DNA of 64,000 bases from Phytoamicus setariae (GCF_016722925.1 NZ_JAEQNC010000004.1:62001-126000), one strand, 5' to 3'; shown: positions 25,778 to 35,256, counted from the first letter of the stretch. Program-made: numbers and translations. The notes: generated by a model not told the origin, from the letters alone.

Positions 25778-25940
25778 CGGTGTCTCCGATGACAAATGAG
25801 ATAACAGTTGAAAATTCCGATACAGCGCTGATCGCGAAACCCCGTACCAGTTCTATTATTCTGCATCGCGAAGATCTCGATTTCAAGACATTCGGCGACC
25901 GGACGTACGAGAGACGGCCATCTCCCATGCGTTCAACCCA

Positions 25941-26972
25941 TCACAGCCAGCCGCGCTTCTTGAAATACAGGAATGGCATGGCGGCCGACAGCACCATCAG
26001 CAGCATCGCCCAGGGATAGCCGATGCCCCACTTCAGCTCCGGCATGATATCGAAGTTCATGCCATAGATCGAAGCCACCAAGGTCGGCGGTAGGAACACC
26101 ACAGAAGCCACGGTGAAGATCTTGATGATCTGGTTCTGCTCCAGATTGATCAGGCCGAGCGTCGCATCGAGCAGGAAGTTGATCTTGCTCGTCATGAAGG
26201 TCGCATGTTCGCCGAGCGAAGTCGCATCCCTCTGGATCAGCTTGATCCGCTGGCGGGCATCCTTGGAAATCTTGCGGGCGCTCGTTTCCAGCGCCGTGTG
26301 ATAGCTGATGAGCCGCGAGATGCTGACAAGGCTTTCGCGAACCATGGTGAGGAAATCGCCCTTGCGGCCGATCTGTTCGATCAGCGACTGCAGGTCATGG
26401 GTCTTCTTCTGAGCATTCGCCACCTTGTTGCGAAACACATCTCGCGAGATCGTATCGATCTCGTTGGCCAGCCGCTCAAGCGTGTCCGCCATCCGGTCGA
26501 TCAGCGATTCCAGCAGCCCGATCATGATCGACTCGCCGGTGATCGCCACGCCCGTACCTTTGGCACGCTGAGCCCGGTTGCTGAAGACATCGAACGGCTT
26601 GTGGTCGGCATAGCGAATAGAGACGAGGCTCGGCCCCTTAAGCGCGAAGGTTACCGGCGTCTTGCGCGGATCGTCGCTGTCGAGATCGGTCAGCGCCGTG
26701 ATCGTCATGAACTCTGCCCCGTCCTCCTGATAGAGACGTGCGGAGAGTTCGATCTCTTCCATCTCGTCGCGGGAGGGAAGTGCAATACCAAGTTCGTGTT
26801 CGACGAGCCGGCTCTCCGACAACAGCGGATTGACGAGATCATACCACACTGACAACTGCGGCTGGACCAGAGACAGGACTTCCGACTGGAGCTGGATTTC
26901 GGTTTCGGGCGCGGAAGCGTTTGCTTCGACGCGGACCAACCGGTCCGCTTCACGTGCGTAGATGCGCAGCAT
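25941..26972 (-). CDS. corA: CorA-family magnesium/cobalt transport protein
   Basis: A 343-residue protein from ATG 26972 (AAGGAGAG upstream; an ORF extension to 27026 lacks a site). A long cytoplasmic alpha/beta and helical part precedes two C-terminal membrane helices separated by the signature YGMNF, the ion-selectivity motif of CorA pentamers. The basic end KKRGWL is typical. The usual cargo is Mg2+, with Co2+ and Ni2+ as possible alternatives. It is a single gene, divergent from the small frame at 27100. Confidence 0.92.
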   Translation of the reverse strand: MLRIYAREADRLVRVEANASAPETEIQLQSEVLSLVQPQLSVWYDLVNPLLSESRLVEHELGIALPSRDEMEEIELSARLYQEDGAEFMTITALTDLDSDDPRKTPVTFALKGPSLVSIRYADHKPFDVFSNRAQRAKGTGVAITGESIMIGLLESLIDRMADTLERLANEIDTISRDVFRNKVANAQKKTHDLQSLIEQIGRKGDFLTMVRESLVSISRLISYHTALETSARKISKDARQRIKLIQRDATSLGEHATFMTSKINFLLDATLGLINLEQNQIIKIFTVASVVFLPPTLVASIYGMNFDIMPELKWGIGYPWAMLLMVLSAAMPFLYFKKRGWL

Positions 26973-27099
26973 GTTACTCTCCTTGCAAGCCTTGCAGCCC
27001 GTCCGGAGAGCGACCCCTAAGATCAAATCACCGAAACAGGCATGATTTTGACGCCGAACTTCGACTGTCGGGGTTCATCGGGGTTGTCCTTTTGAGAAG

Positions 27100-27309
27100 A
27101 TGGCAAAGAAAGCCACGCCATCGAAATTGGCTATGCGCCTCGCATCCGAGCTTGTCAACAGCGCGCAAACGATGCAGCGAGACCTCGCGCTGTCGCTCAA
27201 ACGGCCCGGGGCTCGACCTCGATCGTCACATGCGAAAGATTATCGATATGGGCTAGCTTTGCCCGGTAGCAGGCAGGAGACTGTGGTTTCAGCGACTGCA
27301 GGGAAATGA
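27100..27309 (+). CDS. Possible small protein, low confidence
   Basis: A 69-codon frame from ATG 27100 (GAGAAG just upstream) beginning MAKKATPSKLAMRLASELVNSAQ. The first 35 codons look helical and coding-like, but the last 37 codons run antisense through the end of dmeF, where the frame is probably just a shadow. It may be a small gene, or the remnant of a larger one cut by the neighbour. No family is recognised. Confidence 0.25.
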   Translation: MAKKATPSKLAMRLASELVNSAQTMQRDLALSLKRPGARPRSSHAKDYRYGLALPGSRQETVVSATAGK

Positions 27310-28153
27310 TCGCCGCATGATGGCCGGGACCAAGCTGCCAGACATGCAGATCAGTGATCTCATCGCCCTCGCCTTCAATTGCCGAGCGTATCTGTGCGGG
27401 CAGGTTTTCACCCGGCGGGGCATAATCGATGAGCACCGCACCGGACTGCCGGATCAGGCCCCACGACCAGCGGGCGATGACAACCGCACCCACGACGCCG
27501 ATGACCGGATCGAGCCAGATCCACCCGTAAAGGCTTCCCAGCACCAATGCGACAATGGCAAGAACCGATGTCAGCGCATCGGCAAGCACGTGCAGATAAG
27601 CGGCGCGCAGATTGTTGTCTGCAACATGACTGTATCCGTGATGCGCGTGATGGTGGCCGCCATCATGGCGATGGCCGCCATGGTTATGGCCATGATCCTC
27701 CCGCAAGAGCCAGGCGCTGATCATATTGACAGCGAGGCCGAGCACAGCGACGCCAATGGCTTGGGAAAAGTCGATTGCAACCGGGCTATAGAGACGCACC
27801 AGGCTTTCCCAGCCGATGAGCACCGCGATGAGTGCCAGCACGACGGCGTTGGCAAAACCGGCGAGATCGCCAAGCTTGCCGGTACCGAAGGTGAAATTCG
27901 GATTGTGCGCATGCCGGCGCGCATAGAGATAGGCCAGCGCGGCAATCAGCAGCGCGGCCGCATGCGTGGACATGTGCCAGCCATCAGCCGTCAGCGCCAT
28001 TGAGCCATAGACAGTGCCGGCAACAATTTCCGCCACCGTCATCGCGGCTGTGAGCACGATCGTAAGCCAGGTGCGGCGCTCGTTGCGCGCATGGTTTTGC
28101 CCGAGAAAGACATGCGGGTGGGGAGTTCCCAGGCGGACGAACTGCTCGCTCAT
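27197..28153 (-). CDS. dmeF: Cation diffusion facilitator, DmeF-type Co2+/Ni2+ exporter
   Basis: A 318-residue inner-membrane CDF protein with six spans. ADGWHMSTHAAAL carries the HxxxD-type site in TM2, GTGKLGDLAGFANA is the DmeF signature, DHGHNHGGHRHDGGHHHAHH is a His-rich metal-binding loop between TM4 and TM5, and HVLADALTSV is the TM5 site. The cytoplasmic tail contains DLHVWQLGPGHHA. It exports divalent metals, chiefly cobalt and nickel in Rhizobium and Agrobacterium. The dmeR repressor gene that usually precedes it is not visible here. Confidence 0.88.
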   Translation of the reverse strand: MSEQFVRLGTPHPHVFLGQNHARNERRTWLTIVLTAAMTVAEIVAGTVYGSMALTADGWHMSTHAAALLIAALAYLYARRHAHNPNFTFGTGKLGDLAGFANAVVLALIAVLIGWESLVRLYSPVAIDFSQAIGVAVLGLAVNMISAWLLREDHGHNHGGHRHDGGHHHAHHGYSHVADNNLRAAYLHVLADALTSVLAIVALVLGSLYGWIWLDPVIGVVGAVVIARWSWGLIRQSGAVLIDYAPPGENLPAQIRSAIEGEGDEITDLHVWQLGPGHHAAIISLQSLKPQSPACYRAKLAHIDNLSHVTIEVEPRAV

Positions 28154-28409
28154 TTCGTGGACCTCACAATGGTTTGGATCCGTTCATCTCCGGCGGAGGA
28201 GGACACATCCCGGCTGATATGGCGATGACAAACTCCTAGGCCATCTTGGCGGCATGAGCATGACGCCTTGGTGAGACCGGTATATTCCACCGCACGCATC
28301 ATCTTTCCGCCAACGTTTTTCCAGTCAATTCCCCTTCCTCCCTTGACCTTCCCGGCCGCATTGCCCATAGGCAAGGGCAATCGAGATCTCAAAGACCGGA
28401 CATACTTCC

Positions 28410-29513
28410 ATGGGTTTTAAATGCGGAATTGTCGGGCTGCCGAATGTCGGCAAGTCCACTCTCTTCAACGCGCTGACACGCACGGCGGCAGCACAGGCCG
28501 CCAATTATCCGTTTTGCACGATCGAGCCGAACACCGGCGAAGTTGCCGTGCCCGATCCGCGCATGCAGAAGCTCGCGTCGATCGCCGGCTCCAAGGAAAT
28601 CATCCCGACCCGCATCTCCTTCGTGGATATCGCCGGTCTCGTGCGTGGCGCATCCAAGGGTGAAGGCCTCGGCAACAAGTTCCTCGCCAATATTCGCGAA
28701 GTCGATGCCGTGGTCCACGTGCTGCGCTGCTTCGAAGACGACGACATCACCCATGTCGAAGGCCGCATCAATCCGGTCGGCGATGCCGACACGATTGAAA
28801 CCGAACTGATGCTCGCTGACCTCGAAAGCCTTGAGCGTCGCGTCGACCAGACCCGCAAGCGGGCCTCCTCCAAGGACAAGGATTCGCTGGCGCAACTTCC
28901 GGTCATGGAAGCCGTGCTCAAGCTGCTCAACGACGGCAAGCCGGCTCGCCTGCTACTGAAGACGCTTGCCGCCGACGAGATCGAGATCCTCAAGGGCCTC
29001 AACCTGCTGACCTCGCACCCGGTGCTCTACGTCTGCAATGTGGCCGAAGCCGATGCCGTCAGCGGCAACGAACACACCGAAGCCGTCGCCAAGATGGCTG
29101 AGAGCCAGGGCGCGGAATGCGTGGTAATTTCCGCAGCGATCGAATCCGAAGTCGCCCAGCTTCCCGACGAAGAATCCAAGGAGTTTCTTGCCGCCCTCGG
29201 GCTAGAGGAAGCAGGCCTCGACCGTCTGATCCGCGCCGGCTACCACCTGCTCGACCTGATCACCTATTTCACGGTCGGCCCCAAGGAAACACGCGCTTGG
29301 ACAATCGTACGCGGCACCAAGGCGCCACAGGCCGCTGGCGTCATCCACACGGATTTCGAGCGCGGCTTCATCCGTGCCTTCACCATCGCCTATGAGGACT
29401 ATGTCACCCTCGGCGGCGAAGTGCCGGCCAAGGAAGCCGGAAAGGCGCGCGACGAAGGCAAGGAATATGTCGTCCAGGACGGCGACGTGATCCACTTCCG
29501 CTTCAACACCTAA
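28410..29513 (+). CDS. ychF: Redox-regulated ATPase YchF (OBG-family)
   Basis: A 367-residue P-loop NTPase that prefers ATP and associates with ribosomes. GLPNVGKSTLFNALT is the G1 motif, FVDIAGLVRGASKGEGLGN the G3 region and YVCNVAEAD the altered NKxD site that gives ATP preference; a C-terminal TGS domain begins near TYFTVGPKETRAWT. Length and order are standard. In related genomes it follows pth directly; here about 14 kb separate them. It ends at a strong bidirectional terminator. Confidence 0.97.
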   Translation: MGFKCGIVGLPNVGKSTLFNALTRTAAAQAANYPFCTIEPNTGEVAVPDPRMQKLASIAGSKEIIPTRISFVDIAGLVRGASKGEGLGNKFLANIREVDAVVHVLRCFEDDDITHVEGRINPVGDADTIETELMLADLESLERRVDQTRKRASSKDKDSLAQLPVMEAVLKLLNDGKPARLLLKTLAADEIEILKGLNLLTSHPVLYVCNVAEADAVSGNEHTEAVAKMAESQGAECVVISAAIESEVAQLPDEESKEFLAALGLEEAGLDRLIRAGYHLLDLITYFTVGPKETRAWTIVRGTKAPQAAGVIHTDFERGFIRAFTIAYEDYVTLGGEVPAKEAGKARDEGKEYVVQDGDVIHFRFNT

Positions 29514-29516
29514 ATG

Positions 29517-29542
29517 AAAAAGGCGCCTTCGGGCGCCTTTTT
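29517..29542. terminator. Bidirectional terminator between ychF and the membrane protein gene
   Basis: AAAAAGGCGCC and GGCGCCTTTTT pair perfectly around the stable loop TTCG, four bases after the ychF stop and 21 bases before the convergent stop at 29563. Both strands have a U-tract. Confidence 0.9.
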
Positions 29543-29562
29543 CATATGCTCGCGGGCAATCT

Positions 29563-30750
29563 TCAGCCCAGCACCGGCGGCACCCTGCCGACCAGCGAAT
29601 CCGGCAATGTCTTGATCACCACCCGCCTCAGCGGCTTCCAGCCTATGCCAAGGGTTAAAACGATCACCCCGACAGCGAGCAGGATGACGAAACCGATATT
29701 GTCGGTCGATGCGAGAAACTGCGCGATGCCGCCCTCTTCCAGCAGCACTTTGAATGCATAGCCGAAGGACAGCAGCCCCGAGGTCACGAAGGCGCGCCTG
29801 TCGAGGACGATGCCGATCAGCATCAGAACCAGCACCGCAAAAACGATGATCGCCGCCTGCATCGCCGTCGTGCCGGCTTCGAACCACGACTGCCCACTCC
29901 AGTAGACAAGCGTGATGACGGTGTAGAGGATGGCAGGCGCCGCTGCCAGATGCAGCCAGAAGGCAACGTCGGAGCGGCGCGTCGCACGCAGCCTGTCGGA
30001 GAAATCATAGTAGAGCGCCGTACCGAAGATCAGCGCGGCAAACAGGCCGATCAGCCCCGCCAGCACCAGCGGGTACCTGTCGAGAATGGAAATGTCGCCC
30101 GAGGATTGCAGGATGACAGCCGCAATGCTCATCACGATCGTCCCATAGGCAGCAAGGCACATCAGCGCAAATGCGATGGGCACGCGATAACGCCAGTAGA
30201 ACAGCGCCAGCAATCCCATGACCACAAGGCCGGCGAAAGCGGGTTGCCAGCGCGCCGCAATGATGCCGAATGTTTCGTCAAACAGCGGTTGAATGGCAAT
30301 GCATGCAGCCAGAATGAAAGCAACAGTCAACACGACAGCTGGAAGCGCCAGCCGCTGGCGGCGGATGAGGATCTCCCCGAGGACGATAACAGCTGGAAAG
30401 ACGGCGTAGACGCTCGCCAACCCCACCAGACCGGAAAGCCCGATGATGATACCGATGGTGATAAGAATGTCATGAAAGCCCCGGATGAACCGTGGCGCTT
30501 CACTGTCTTCCAGTTCCGAGGGCCGTTCGGATGCTATCGGGGTATCGAGCGTCTCTGGCTGATTGCCCGCGACCACGCTCGCGGGAAGCGCATGCACACC
30601 GACACCACGTCCAAGCAGGAACTCCGCCAGCCGCGCCGCCTGTTCGCGAACGATCAGCCCTTCATCCGCAGCCGCCGCCAGCACCGGCGCAAGCGCCGAC
30701 TTGCGTCTTTCCCAATCGCCCAGGTCATAATTCACTTGCATCGGCTCCAT
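29563..30750 (-). CDS. Multi-pass inner-membrane protein of unknown function (DUF2157-like, tentative)
   Basis: A 395-residue protein with an N-terminal soluble part of about 100 residues (DLGDWERRKSALAPVLAAAA) and then nine or ten hydrophobic spans through to KTLPDSLVGRVPPVLG. The layout resembles the DUF2157 membrane proteins but I could not confirm it. ATG 30750 is the most likely start; a second ATG three codons on (30741) has GGAG just before it; the frame upstream to 30888 overlaps the promoter and start of the divergent MaoC gene. No transport or enzyme motif is visible. Confidence 0.6.
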   Translation of the reverse strand: MEPMQVNYDLGDWERRKSALAPVLAAAADEGLIVREQAARLAEFLLGRGVGVHALPASVVAGNQPETLDTPIASERPSELEDSEAPRFIRGFHDILITIGIIIGLSGLVGLASVYAVFPAVIVLGEILIRRQRLALPAVVLTVAFILAACIAIQPLFDETFGIIAARWQPAFAGLVVMGLLALFYWRYRVPIAFALMCLAAYGTIVMSIAAVILQSSGDISILDRYPLVLAGLIGLFAALIFGTALYYDFSDRLRATRRSDVAFWLHLAAAPAILYTVITLVYWSGQSWFEAGTTAMQAAIIVFAVLVLMLIGIVLDRRAFVTSGLLSFGYAFKVLLEEGGIAQFLASTDNIGFVILLAVGVIVLTLGIGWKPLRRVVIKTLPDSLVGRVPPVLG

Positions 30751-30799
30751 TGAAATGATTTGCGAGAAGAGATGCTTCTGAAGGACGATGCAAGAGAAA

Positions 30800-31264
30800 A
30801 TGTCAGATATCAGATACTGGTACGAAGATCTCACGCCGGGTCGCGTGTTCCGGCATGGGGACCGCAAAGTAACGGCAGAGGAAATCATCCGTTTTGCCCA
30901 AGAGTTCGATCCTCAACCATTTCATCTTTCAGAAGAAGCCGGCAAGGCGAGCATACTGGGAGGCCTATCCGCATCCGGTTGGCATACATGCTCCATGACG
31001 ATGCGGATGTACTATGACAACATTTTGCGTTGGTCTTCGAGCGAAGGTGCCCCCGGCATCGATACGATCGAATGGCGCAAGCCGGTACTCGCAGGCGATA
31101 CGCTCAGTGGAGAGACCAAAGTTATCGAAGCCCGTGCGCTGAATTCCCGTCCCGGTATCGGCATCGTTCGGTTGCACCACACGATCATCAACCAGAATGG
31201 CGAAACCGTGATGTTCATGGACAATCCCGGCATGTTCAGGATGCGGCTGGGAGCCGACGCATGA
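30800..31264 (+). CDS. MaoC-like acyl dehydratase (first of a pair)
   Basis: A 154-residue hotdog-fold protein. The hydratase-2 motif with Asp and His is seen in RFAQEFDPQPFHLSEEAG, followed by GGLSASGWHTCS. Enzymes of this class hydrate trans-2-enoyl-CoA. ATG 30800 has AAGAGA upstream; an ATG at 30788 is possible. Its stop overlaps the next gene's start (ATGA), so the two are made together and may form a heterodimer. The acyl substrate is unknown. Confidence 0.82.
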   Translation: MSDIRYWYEDLTPGRVFRHGDRKVTAEEIIRFAQEFDPQPFHLSEEAGKASILGGLSASGWHTCSMTMRMYYDNILRWSSSEGAPGIDTIEWRKPVLAGDTLSGETKVIEARALNSRPGIGIVRLHHTIINQNGETVMFMDNPGMFRMRLGADA

Positions 31265-31728
31265 AACTTAGAGACGCCATGAAACCCGGCGAGCCGGTCA
31301 CCATCGGATCCTACACATTCACTTCCGAAAGCATTGTCGAATTCGCCCAAGAGTTCGACCCGCATTTCTTCCATGTCGACGCCGAAATGGCAAAATCGTC
31401 ACTGTTCGGCGGCCTTTGCGCCTCGGGTTGGCACGTTTGTTCCGCCGCGATGAAATGCAACGTCGCCAACATTTTCGAGCAGTCCGCCAAGATTGCCGCC
31501 GCAGGCGGCGAACCGCCGAAGCTAGGCCCCTCTCCCGGCGTGCGCAATCTCAAATGGCTCAAGCCGGTCTTCGCAGGCGACACCGTCACCTACGCTATGA
31601 CCTTCAACCACGACAGGGCGGTGCCGAACCGCCCCGGGCGCAACATCTGTGACCTCACCTACGAAGGCGTCAACCAACGTGGCGAGACGGTGATGCGGTT
31701 TGATTGCACCGTAGTTGAGTTCGATTGA
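31261..31728 (+). CDS. MaoC-like acyl dehydratase (second of a pair)
   Basis: A 155-residue hotdog protein similar in layout to its upstream neighbour: VEFAQEFDPHFFHVDAEMA keeps the Asp and His of the MaoC site, and GGLCASGWHVCSAAM matches the helix-capping stretch. It overlaps the first MaoC gene by ATGA. Tandem MaoC genes next to ychF occur in many Rhizobiaceae. The pair probably arose by duplication and then diverged. Confidence 0.82.
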   Translation: MKLRDAMKPGEPVTIGSYTFTSESIVEFAQEFDPHFFHVDAEMAKSSLFGGLCASGWHVCSAAMKCNVANIFEQSAKIAAAGGEPPKLGPSPGVRNLKWLKPVFAGDTVTYAMTFNHDRAVPNRPGRNICDLTYEGVNQRGETVMRFDCTVVEFD

Positions 31729-31734
31729 CTTGAT

Positions 31735-32379
31735 CTACCGCGCAGCCCAAAGCGCACCGCGCTCGAAAATCATCCGCATCTCGCCAACTGCAAACTCGTC
31801 GGCCACGTGCCCTAGCGATGAATAGAAGACGCGTCCCTTGCCATAGCTCTTCTTCCAAACCACCGGCATCGTCACCCCTTCGATGAAGTCGAGATGCTCG
31901 GCGGAAAACGTCGTCGTTGCCAGCACCTCGTTGGAGGGATCGACATGCATGTAGTATTGCTCTGAGCGATAGTCGAAATCGGCGATGCCGGACATGATCG
32001 GGTCATTGGCGCGGGTGACGTTGACTCGATAGTCGATGATATTGCCGGGGTGGGATACCCATTGGCCTCCGACCATGAACTGGTATTCCGGCTCGTTGCG
32101 GAAGCTGTCTCCCATCGTGCCGTGAAATCCCGCGAGACCCACACCCGACCTTACTGCGGCAAGCAGCGCGCCCAGTTCTTCCTTCTCGATACTCGACATC
32201 GTGACAACGGGAACGATGAGATCGAAGCCTGAAGGATCGCTTTCGGCAAGGCATCCGGTGCCTTGCCGAACGGCAACGTCAAAGCCGTTGCCCTCCAACA
32301 TCGCGCGTACAACGGCCGAACTCTTTTCCGGCGTGTGGCCTTCCCAGCCACCCCAGAACACCAACGCACGTTTTCCCAT
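31735..32379 (-). CDS. ThuA-like domain protein
   Basis: A 214-residue protein of the ThuA class I glutamine-amidotransferase-like fold: LVFWGGWEGHTPEKSSAVV at the N-terminus, VRSGVGLAGFHGTMGDSFRNEP, GGQWVSHPG and the late KKSYGKGRVFYSSLGHVADEF. ThuA proteins of Sinorhizobium act in trehalose and other disaccharide use, converting keto-sugars; no other sugar genes are near, so the role here is open. ATG 32379 has GGGGAGGGG just upstream. It is convergent with the MaoC pair, 6 bases apart. Confidence 0.8.
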   Translation of the reverse strand: MGKRALVFWGGWEGHTPEKSSAVVRAMLEGNGFDVAVRQGTGCLAESDPSGFDLIVPVVTMSSIEKEELGALLAAVRSGVGLAGFHGTMGDSFRNEPEYQFMVGGQWVSHPGNIIDYRVNVTRANDPIMSGIADFDYRSEQYYMHVDPSNEVLATTTFSAEHLDFIEGVTMPVVWKKSYGKGRVFYSSLGHVADEFAVGEMRMIFERGALWAAR

Positions 32380-32399
32380 TGCCCCTCCCCGGGATCCGG

Positions 32400-32942
32400 T
32401 CAGTGACCTTCGAACTCGATCAGCGTCTGAACCTTGACGCCCAGATCCTCCAGCTTTTTGCGACCGCCGAGTTCGGGCAGATCGATGACAAAGCAGGCAG
32501 CGACGATCTCGGCCCCCATCTGACGCAGCAACTTGGTGGCACCCTCGGCAGTTCCGCCGGTCGCGATCAGGTCGTCCACCAGGATGACTTTCTCGCCGGG
32601 CTGGACCGCATCGCGATGCATCTCCATCTCGTCGACGCCGTATTCCAGGCTGTAAGCGATGCGCACGGTATCATGCGGCAGCTTGCCCTTCTTGCGGATC
32701 GGAATGAACCCGGCAGACATCTGGTGCGCCATGGCGCCGCCTAGGATGAAGCCGCGTGCCTCGATGCCGGCAATCTTGTCGATCTTGGTGCCCGCGAACG
32801 GATGGACGAGCTCGTCGATCGCCCGCCGAAACGCCTGCGGATTGCCGAGCAGCGTGGTGATGTCGCGAAACATGACGCCCGGCTTGGGATAGTCGGGAAT
32901 GTTGCGAATGGCCGCGCGGAGCGTCTCCTGAACTGAACTCAT
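32400..32942 (-). CDS. apt: Adenine phosphoribosyltransferase
   Basis: A 180-residue purine-salvage enzyme joining adenine to [25 protein letters not shown] is the family N-terminus, [10 protein letters not shown] the adenine site and [16 protein letters not shown] the PRPP loop. ATG 32942 gives the standard length; the frame continues upstream to 33035 without a better site. It lies between petC and the ThuA gene on the same strand but behind the petC terminator. Confidence 0.96.
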   Translation of the reverse strand: MSSVQETLRAAIRNIPDYPKPGVMFRDITTLLGNPQAFRRAIDELVHPFAGTKIDKIAGIEARGFILGGAMAHQMSAGFIPIRKKGKLPHDTVRIAYSLEYGVDEMEMHRDAVQPGEKVILVDDLIATGGTAEGATKLLRQMGAEIVAACFVIDLPELGGRKKLEDLGVKVQTLIEFEGH

Positions 32943-33033
32943 GTCTTCATCCATCTTGTGGAAAGTCTGGGTCTGTGGAGCAGTGGTTGCCCCGGTGCGC
33001 GGGACCATACCAATGTCCCATCCTCTTGACAGC

Positions 33034-33062
33034 AAAAAAGGCGGCCTTGGGGGCCGCCTTTT
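33034..33062 (-). terminator. Rho-independent terminator of the petABC operon
   Basis: GGCGGCC (33040-33046) and GGCCGCC (33052-33058) pair around TTGGG, flanked by A's (33034-33039) that give the U-tract on the minus strand and TTTT on the plus strand. It lies 22 nt past the petC stop. Confidence 0.85.
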
Positions 33063-33083
33063 CGTATTATTTATCGCCGAAGC

Positions 33084-33962
33084 TTAGTGCTTGCTGGCAT
33101 AGACAGCGCGCTTGGTCAGGAAGACCAGTGCGCCGAGGGCCGCCAGGAACACCATGACCATGAAGCCGGTGCGCTTGCGGTTTTCCAGCTTCGGTTCCGC
33201 CGCCCACATCATGAATGCGGCAACGTCCTTCGAATACTGCTCGAGCGTCTGCGGGCTACCATCGTCATAGGTGACCTGATCGTCGGAGATCGGCTTTGCC
33301 ATCTTCAAGGCCGTACCACCCACGTAATGCGGGTTGAAATGCGTACCTTCGGCCACCTGCACGCCGGCAGGCGCATCCACATAACCGGTAAGCAGCGCGT
33401 GGATGTAGTCCGGGCCGCCTTCCTGGTAGGGAACAACCATATCGATGACGAACTGCGGGAAGCCGCGCTCGACGCCGCGCGCCTTGGCGAGCAACGAGAA
33501 GTCAGGCGGTGCAGCCCCACCATTGGCAGCGGCAGCTGCTTCATGGTTGGGGAATGGCGACGGGAAGTAGTCAGACGGAACAGCCTTTCGGCTGTACATC
33601 TCGCCATCGGCGTTCGGTCCGTCCTGCACTTCGTAGTCAGCGGCGAATGCCTTGACCTGCGCTTCGGTGTAGCCGAGATCCTCGAGGTTGCGGAAGGCCA
33701 CCTTGCTCATCGAATGACAGGCGGAGCAGACTTCCTTGTAGACCTTGAGGCCGCGCTGAAGCTGAGCCTTGTCATACTTGCCGAAAATGCCGGAGAAGGT
33801 CCACTTCTGTTCTTCCGGCTTCAACACCGGGAAGTGACCGCCTTCGACTGCATGATGGACCTGAGCCGCCAGATCGTGGGCTTCTTCCGCTGCGTTCGCG
33901 AAGCCAGCGCCCGAACCGGCGATGGCTGCTGCGACAACGATGCTTGTGAAAAGCTTTTTCAT
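33084..33962 (-). CDS. petC: Cytochrome c1 of the bc1 complex
   Basis: A 292-residue periplasm-facing haem protein. A Sec signal peptide (about 1-25) is followed by the haem motif CSACH at 79-83, a distal methionine region near GTALKMAKPISDD, and one C-terminal membrane anchor (GFMVMVFLAALGALVFL). It passes electrons from the Rieske centre to soluble or membrane cytochromes c. ATG 33962 (GAGGAGGAG upstream) is preferred over 33983. It is the last gene of petABC, with 17 bases after the petB stop. Confidence 0.96.
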   Translation of the reverse strand: MKKLFTSIVVAAAIAGSGAGFANAAEEAHDLAAQVHHAVEGGHFPVLKPEEQKWTFSGIFGKYDKAQLQRGLKVYKEVCSACHSMSKVAFRNLEDLGYTEAQVKAFAADYEVQDGPNADGEMYSRKAVPSDYFPSPFPNHEAAAAANGGAAPPDFSLLAKARGVERGFPQFVIDMVVPYQEGGPDYIHALLTGYVDAPAGVQVAEGTHFNPHYVGGTALKMAKPISDDQVTYDDGSPQTLEQYSKDVAAFMMWAAEPKLENRKRTGFMVMVFLAALGALVFLTKRAVYASKH

Positions 33963-33979
33963 TGTTGTTCTCCTCCTCA

Positions 33980-35239
33980 TCAAGCCTTGGCGTTCTTTTC
34001 CAGAACGGCTTCCGTAATCGAGTTCGGAATGCGCTTCGGCGTTTCGATCAGACCGAGAACCGGCATGATCACGAGGAAGAAACCGAAGTAATAGAGCGTT
34101 CCGAGCTGCGACATCAGAGTGAAGAGATCGGTAGGCGTACGCGATCCAAGCCAGCCGAGCATCAGGCAGTCAGCAACGAACAGCCAGAAGAACAGCTTGT
34201 ACCACGGACGATAAACGGCCGAGCGGACCTTGGAAGTGTCGAGCCAGGGCAGGAAGAACAGGATGAGGATCGAACCGAACATCACCAGAACGCCGCCAAG
34301 CTTGGAGTCGATCGGGCCGACATTGAAGGTGATCGCGCGCAGCATCGCGTAGAACGGCAGGTAGTACCATTCGGGAACGATGTGTGCCGGAGTCTTCAGT
34401 GCATCGGCTTCGATGTAGTTGTCGGGATGGCCGAGGAAATTCGGCATGTAGAAGACGAACCACGCATAGACCAGCAGGAAGATCACCACGCCGAGCGCGT
34501 CCTTGACGGTCGCATAGGGCGTGAACGCCACGGTGTCGGTCTTGGACTTGACTTCCACGCCTGTCGGGTTGGTCTGGCCGGTTACGTGCAGCGCCCAGAC
34601 GTGCAGGATCACGACGCCGGCGATCATGAAGGGCAGCAGGTAATGCAGCGAGAAGAAGCGGTTAAGCGTCGGGTCGCCAACGGCAAAGCCGCCAAGCAGG
34701 AACTGCTGGATCCACTCGCCCACCAATGGGAAGGCAGTGAAGAAGCCGGTGATGACGGTCGCGCCCCAGAAGGACATCTGTCCCCAAGGCAGCACGTAGC
34801 CCATGAAGCCGGTGGCCATCATCAGAAGATAGATGACAACACCGAGAATCCAGAGGATTTCGCGCGGAGCCTTGTAGGAACCGTAGTAAAGGCCGCGAGC
34901 GATGTGCAGGTAGACGGCGATGAAGAAGAACGACGCACCATTTGCGTGCATGTAGCGCAAGAGCCAACCGTAGTTGACGTCGCGCATGATCTTTTCGACG
35001 GAATTGAATGCGACGGTGGTTTCTGCCGCATAGTGCATGGCCAGCACGATGCCGGTCAGAATCTGGACGACCAGCATCACCGACAGCATGGCGCCAAAAG
35101 TATAGGCCATGTTCAGGTTGCGCGGCACCGGATAGGCGATGAATGAATCATACATCAGGCGCGGCAGCGGAAGGCGGGAATCCACCCATTTCTCTATGCC
35201 GGATTTCGGCTCGTAGGTTGAAGAATGATCAACGCTCAT
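33980..35239 (-). CDS. petB: Cytochrome b of the bc1 complex
   Basis: A 419-residue integral protein carrying both b haems and the two quinone sites. Eight membrane spans are apparent. [19 protein letters not shown] and the paired histidines of spans II and IV are present, as are [16 protein letters not shown] and the Qo-site motif [16 protein letters not shown] 35239 is chosen for the usual N-terminus [11 protein letters not shown] with GAGGGG upstream. The length fits the full-length cytochrome b type rather than split b6/IV. Confidence 0.97.
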   Translation of the reverse strand: MSVDHSSTYEPKSGIEKWVDSRLPLPRLMYDSFIAYPVPRNLNMAYTFGAMLSVMLVVQILTGIVLAMHYAAETTVAFNSVEKIMRDVNYGWLLRYMHANGASFFFIAVYLHIARGLYYGSYKAPREILWILGVVIYLLMMATGFMGYVLPWGQMSFWGATVITGFFTAFPLVGEWIQQFLLGGFAVGDPTLNRFFSLHYLLPFMIAGVVILHVWALHVTGQTNPTGVEVKSKTDTVAFTPYATVKDALGVVIFLLVYAWFVFYMPNFLGHPDNYIEADALKTPAHIVPEWYYLPFYAMLRAITFNVGPIDSKLGGVLVMFGSILILFFLPWLDTSKVRSAVYRPWYKLFFWLFVADCLMLGWLGSRTPTDLFTLMSQLGTLYYFGFFLVIMPVLGLIETPKRIPNSITEAVLEKNAKA

Positions 35240-35256
35240 ATCAATTTGCCCCTCTA

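Noticed and set aside
28150-28392. A minus-strand frame of 80 codons before dmeF considered as dmeR
   Set aside because: It lacks the His-Cys-His-His pattern and length of RcnR/CsoR-type repressors and has no ribosome site.
30788-30799. ATG 30788 as the start of the first MaoC gene
   Set aside because: ATG 30800 has an AAGAGA site at suitable spacing and gives the usual N-terminus; the earlier ATG is not excluded but less likely.
33962-35146. A 394-codon plus-strand frame opposite petB
   Set aside because: petB on the other strand has all cytochrome b motifs; this frame has none.
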